From NCBI RefSeq assembly GCF_029433855.1, contig NZ_JAROAU010000003.1, forward strand, positions 2,476,656 to 2,540,655: DNA of 64,000 nucleotides. Direction: 5' to 3'. Of this stretch, positions 63,506-64,000 are shown piece after piece. The first letter of the stretch is position 1. Each line of letters starts with the position of its first letter. Under the pieces are notes generated by a model, which saw only the letters and a list, made by a program, of their open reading frames with translations, had not been told where the DNA came from and ran no database searches. A program made the translations under genes and the position numbers. The DNA comes from Candidatus Kosakonia sp. 282A-S69. GTDB taxonomy: Bacteria; Pseudomonadota; Gammaproteobacteria; Enterobacterales; Enterobacteriaceae.

Positions 63506-63523
63506 TGTTTTATATACTAAACA
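63506..63523 (-). promoter_or_regulatory. NadR box upstream of nadA
   Basis: TGTTTTATATACTAAACA fits the 18-bp NadR palindrome TGTTTA-N6-TAAACA with one mismatch, 72 bp before nadA. Confidence 0.82.
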
Positions 63524-63595
63524 AGATACCCGATTGCAGAACCATTGTCGCGATGAATTTATTCGTGGTGGGAAGTGGGTGGTGTGGATTATTGC

Positions 63596-63905
63596 CTTCT
63601 GGCGCTACGCTTAGCAGGCCTACGAAAACCGGGTGCGGAGAAGTGTTGTAGGCCGGATAAGGCGTAGCCGCCATCCGGCAGTGCGTTCAGGGCTAAAACA
63701 GAATGCCTGCTGGCGCTGCGCTTAGCAGGCCTACGAAAACCAGGCGCGGAGAGGTGTTGTAGGCCGGATAAGGCGTAGCCGCCATCCGGCAGTGCGTTCA
63801 GGCTAAAACAGAACGCCTGCTGGCGCTGCGCTTAGCAGGCCTACAAAAACCGGGTGTGGAGAAGTGTTGTAGGCCGGATAAGGCGTAGCCACCATCCGGC
63901 AAGAA
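63596..63905. repeat. BIME/REP tandem array, about 110-bp period
   Basis: Three near-identical units, with TGTTGTAGGCCGGATAAGG at 63644, 63755 and 63865 (spacing 111 and 110). Each unit joins a REP (GCCGGATAAGGCG/CGCCATCCGGC) to a second palindromic segment GGCGCTGCGCTTAGCAGGCC, and the second segment also begins the array at about 63600. Units differ at only a few positions, implying tandem amplification. Confidence 0.9.
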
Positions 63906-63936
63906 GAGCGCAGGAAATTTTCGAATCGCAGATAGC

Positions 63937-63963
63937 AAAAAAGCGCCTTTAGGGCGCTTTTTT
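63937..63963 (-). terminator. Terminator of the tRNA operon
   Basis: AAAAAAGCGCC / GGCGCTTTTTT stem ending in a T run on the minus strand, five bases after the tRNA 3' end. Confidence 0.88.
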
Positions 63964-63967
63964 ACAT

Positions 63968-64000
63968 TGGTGGGTCGTGCAGGATTCGAACCTGCGACCA
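63968..64000 (-). tRNA. tRNA-Lys, 3' end only (runs off window)
   Basis: On the minus strand GCAGGTTCGAATCCTGC (T arm) is followed by ACGACCCACCA (acceptor strand with encoded CCA), identical to the 3' end of E. coli tRNA-Lys. The remaining gene lies right of 64000. In E. coli nadA is next to the lysT-valT tRNA cluster, supporting the call. Confidence 0.85.

Noticed and set aside
63596-63905. CRISPR-like tandem repeats
   Set aside because: The period is about 110 bp, the spacing segments are themselves repeated, and no cas genes are present; they are REP/BIME units.

Overview
The window is chromosomal DNA from a member of the Enterobacteriaceae. Gene content, protein sequences and order follow the E. 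coli K-12 segment from rlmF/ybiI to nadA/lysT, read in reverse. The extra genes, the GC-rich codon use and the bgl-type insertion suggest the Enterobacter/Kosakonia/Klebsiella side of the family; genus and species cannot be fixed from the sequence alone.

Layout. 1-6000: rlmF (runs off the left edge), a flavin reductase family gene, ybiI, ybiJ, ybiB and dinG with its LexA box. 6.2-12.0 kb: a beta-glucoside operon (BglG-type antiterminator, PTS IIBCA permease, two GH1 6-phospho-beta-glucosidases) with a BglG-type RAT and overlapping terminator in its leader. 12.7-23.5 kb: rhlE, cecR with a perfect 20-bp palindromic operator, the ybhGFSR ABC exporter, ybhQ, and ybhP-clsB-ybhN. 24.4-29.3 kb: ybhL, moaABCDE behind a Moco-riboswitch-type leader, and ybhK. 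29.4-33.0 kb: the lipid A module eptA-pmrA-pmrB plus a 30-aa pmrR peptide gene; in K-12 these genes lie elsewhere. 33-42.7 kb: uvrB, an orphan ABC ATPase, the bioA / bioBFCD divergon, a DJ-1/PfpI protein and ybhB. 42.8-51.4 kb: ybhC, pgl, ybhA, modABC, acrZ, modE, modF. 51.6-53.3 kb: a DUF2167 membrane protein and a site-2 protease homologue, not in K-12. 53.4-64.0 kb: galETKM, gpmA, aroG, ybgS, zitB, pnuC, nadA, a BIME/REP array and the 3' end of a tRNA-Lys gene.

How the genes work together. moaABCDE (cofactor synthesis), modABC/modE/modF (molybdate uptake and sensing) and acrZ (ModE-linked pump accessory) form a molybdenum theme. galETKM, pgl, gpmA and the bgl operon serve carbon entry. bio, nadA/pnuC, aroG and moa make cofactors and aromatic precursors. 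dinG and uvrB carry LexA boxes. Classical operators are readable for LexA, BirA, TyrR, NadR, Fur, ModE, GalR, PmrA and CecR.

Most unusual items: (1) three copies of a ~376-nt GC-rich repeat (296-nt core without indels, ~96-98% identical by eye, ending in a REP sequence) at 1474, 12119 and 23582; (2) a tandem arrangement in the moaA leader in which a complete Moco-type aptamer is preceded by a copy of its closing stem lacking the aptamer interior; (3) a pmrR peptide gene whose Shine-Dalgarno lies in a perfect 13-bp hairpin, with a PmrA box overlapping the end of uvrB; (4) an orphan ABC ATPase with a degenerate signature motif; (5) the DUF2167/M50 pair between modF and galE. All identities, alignments and motif matches were made by eye, without database searches.
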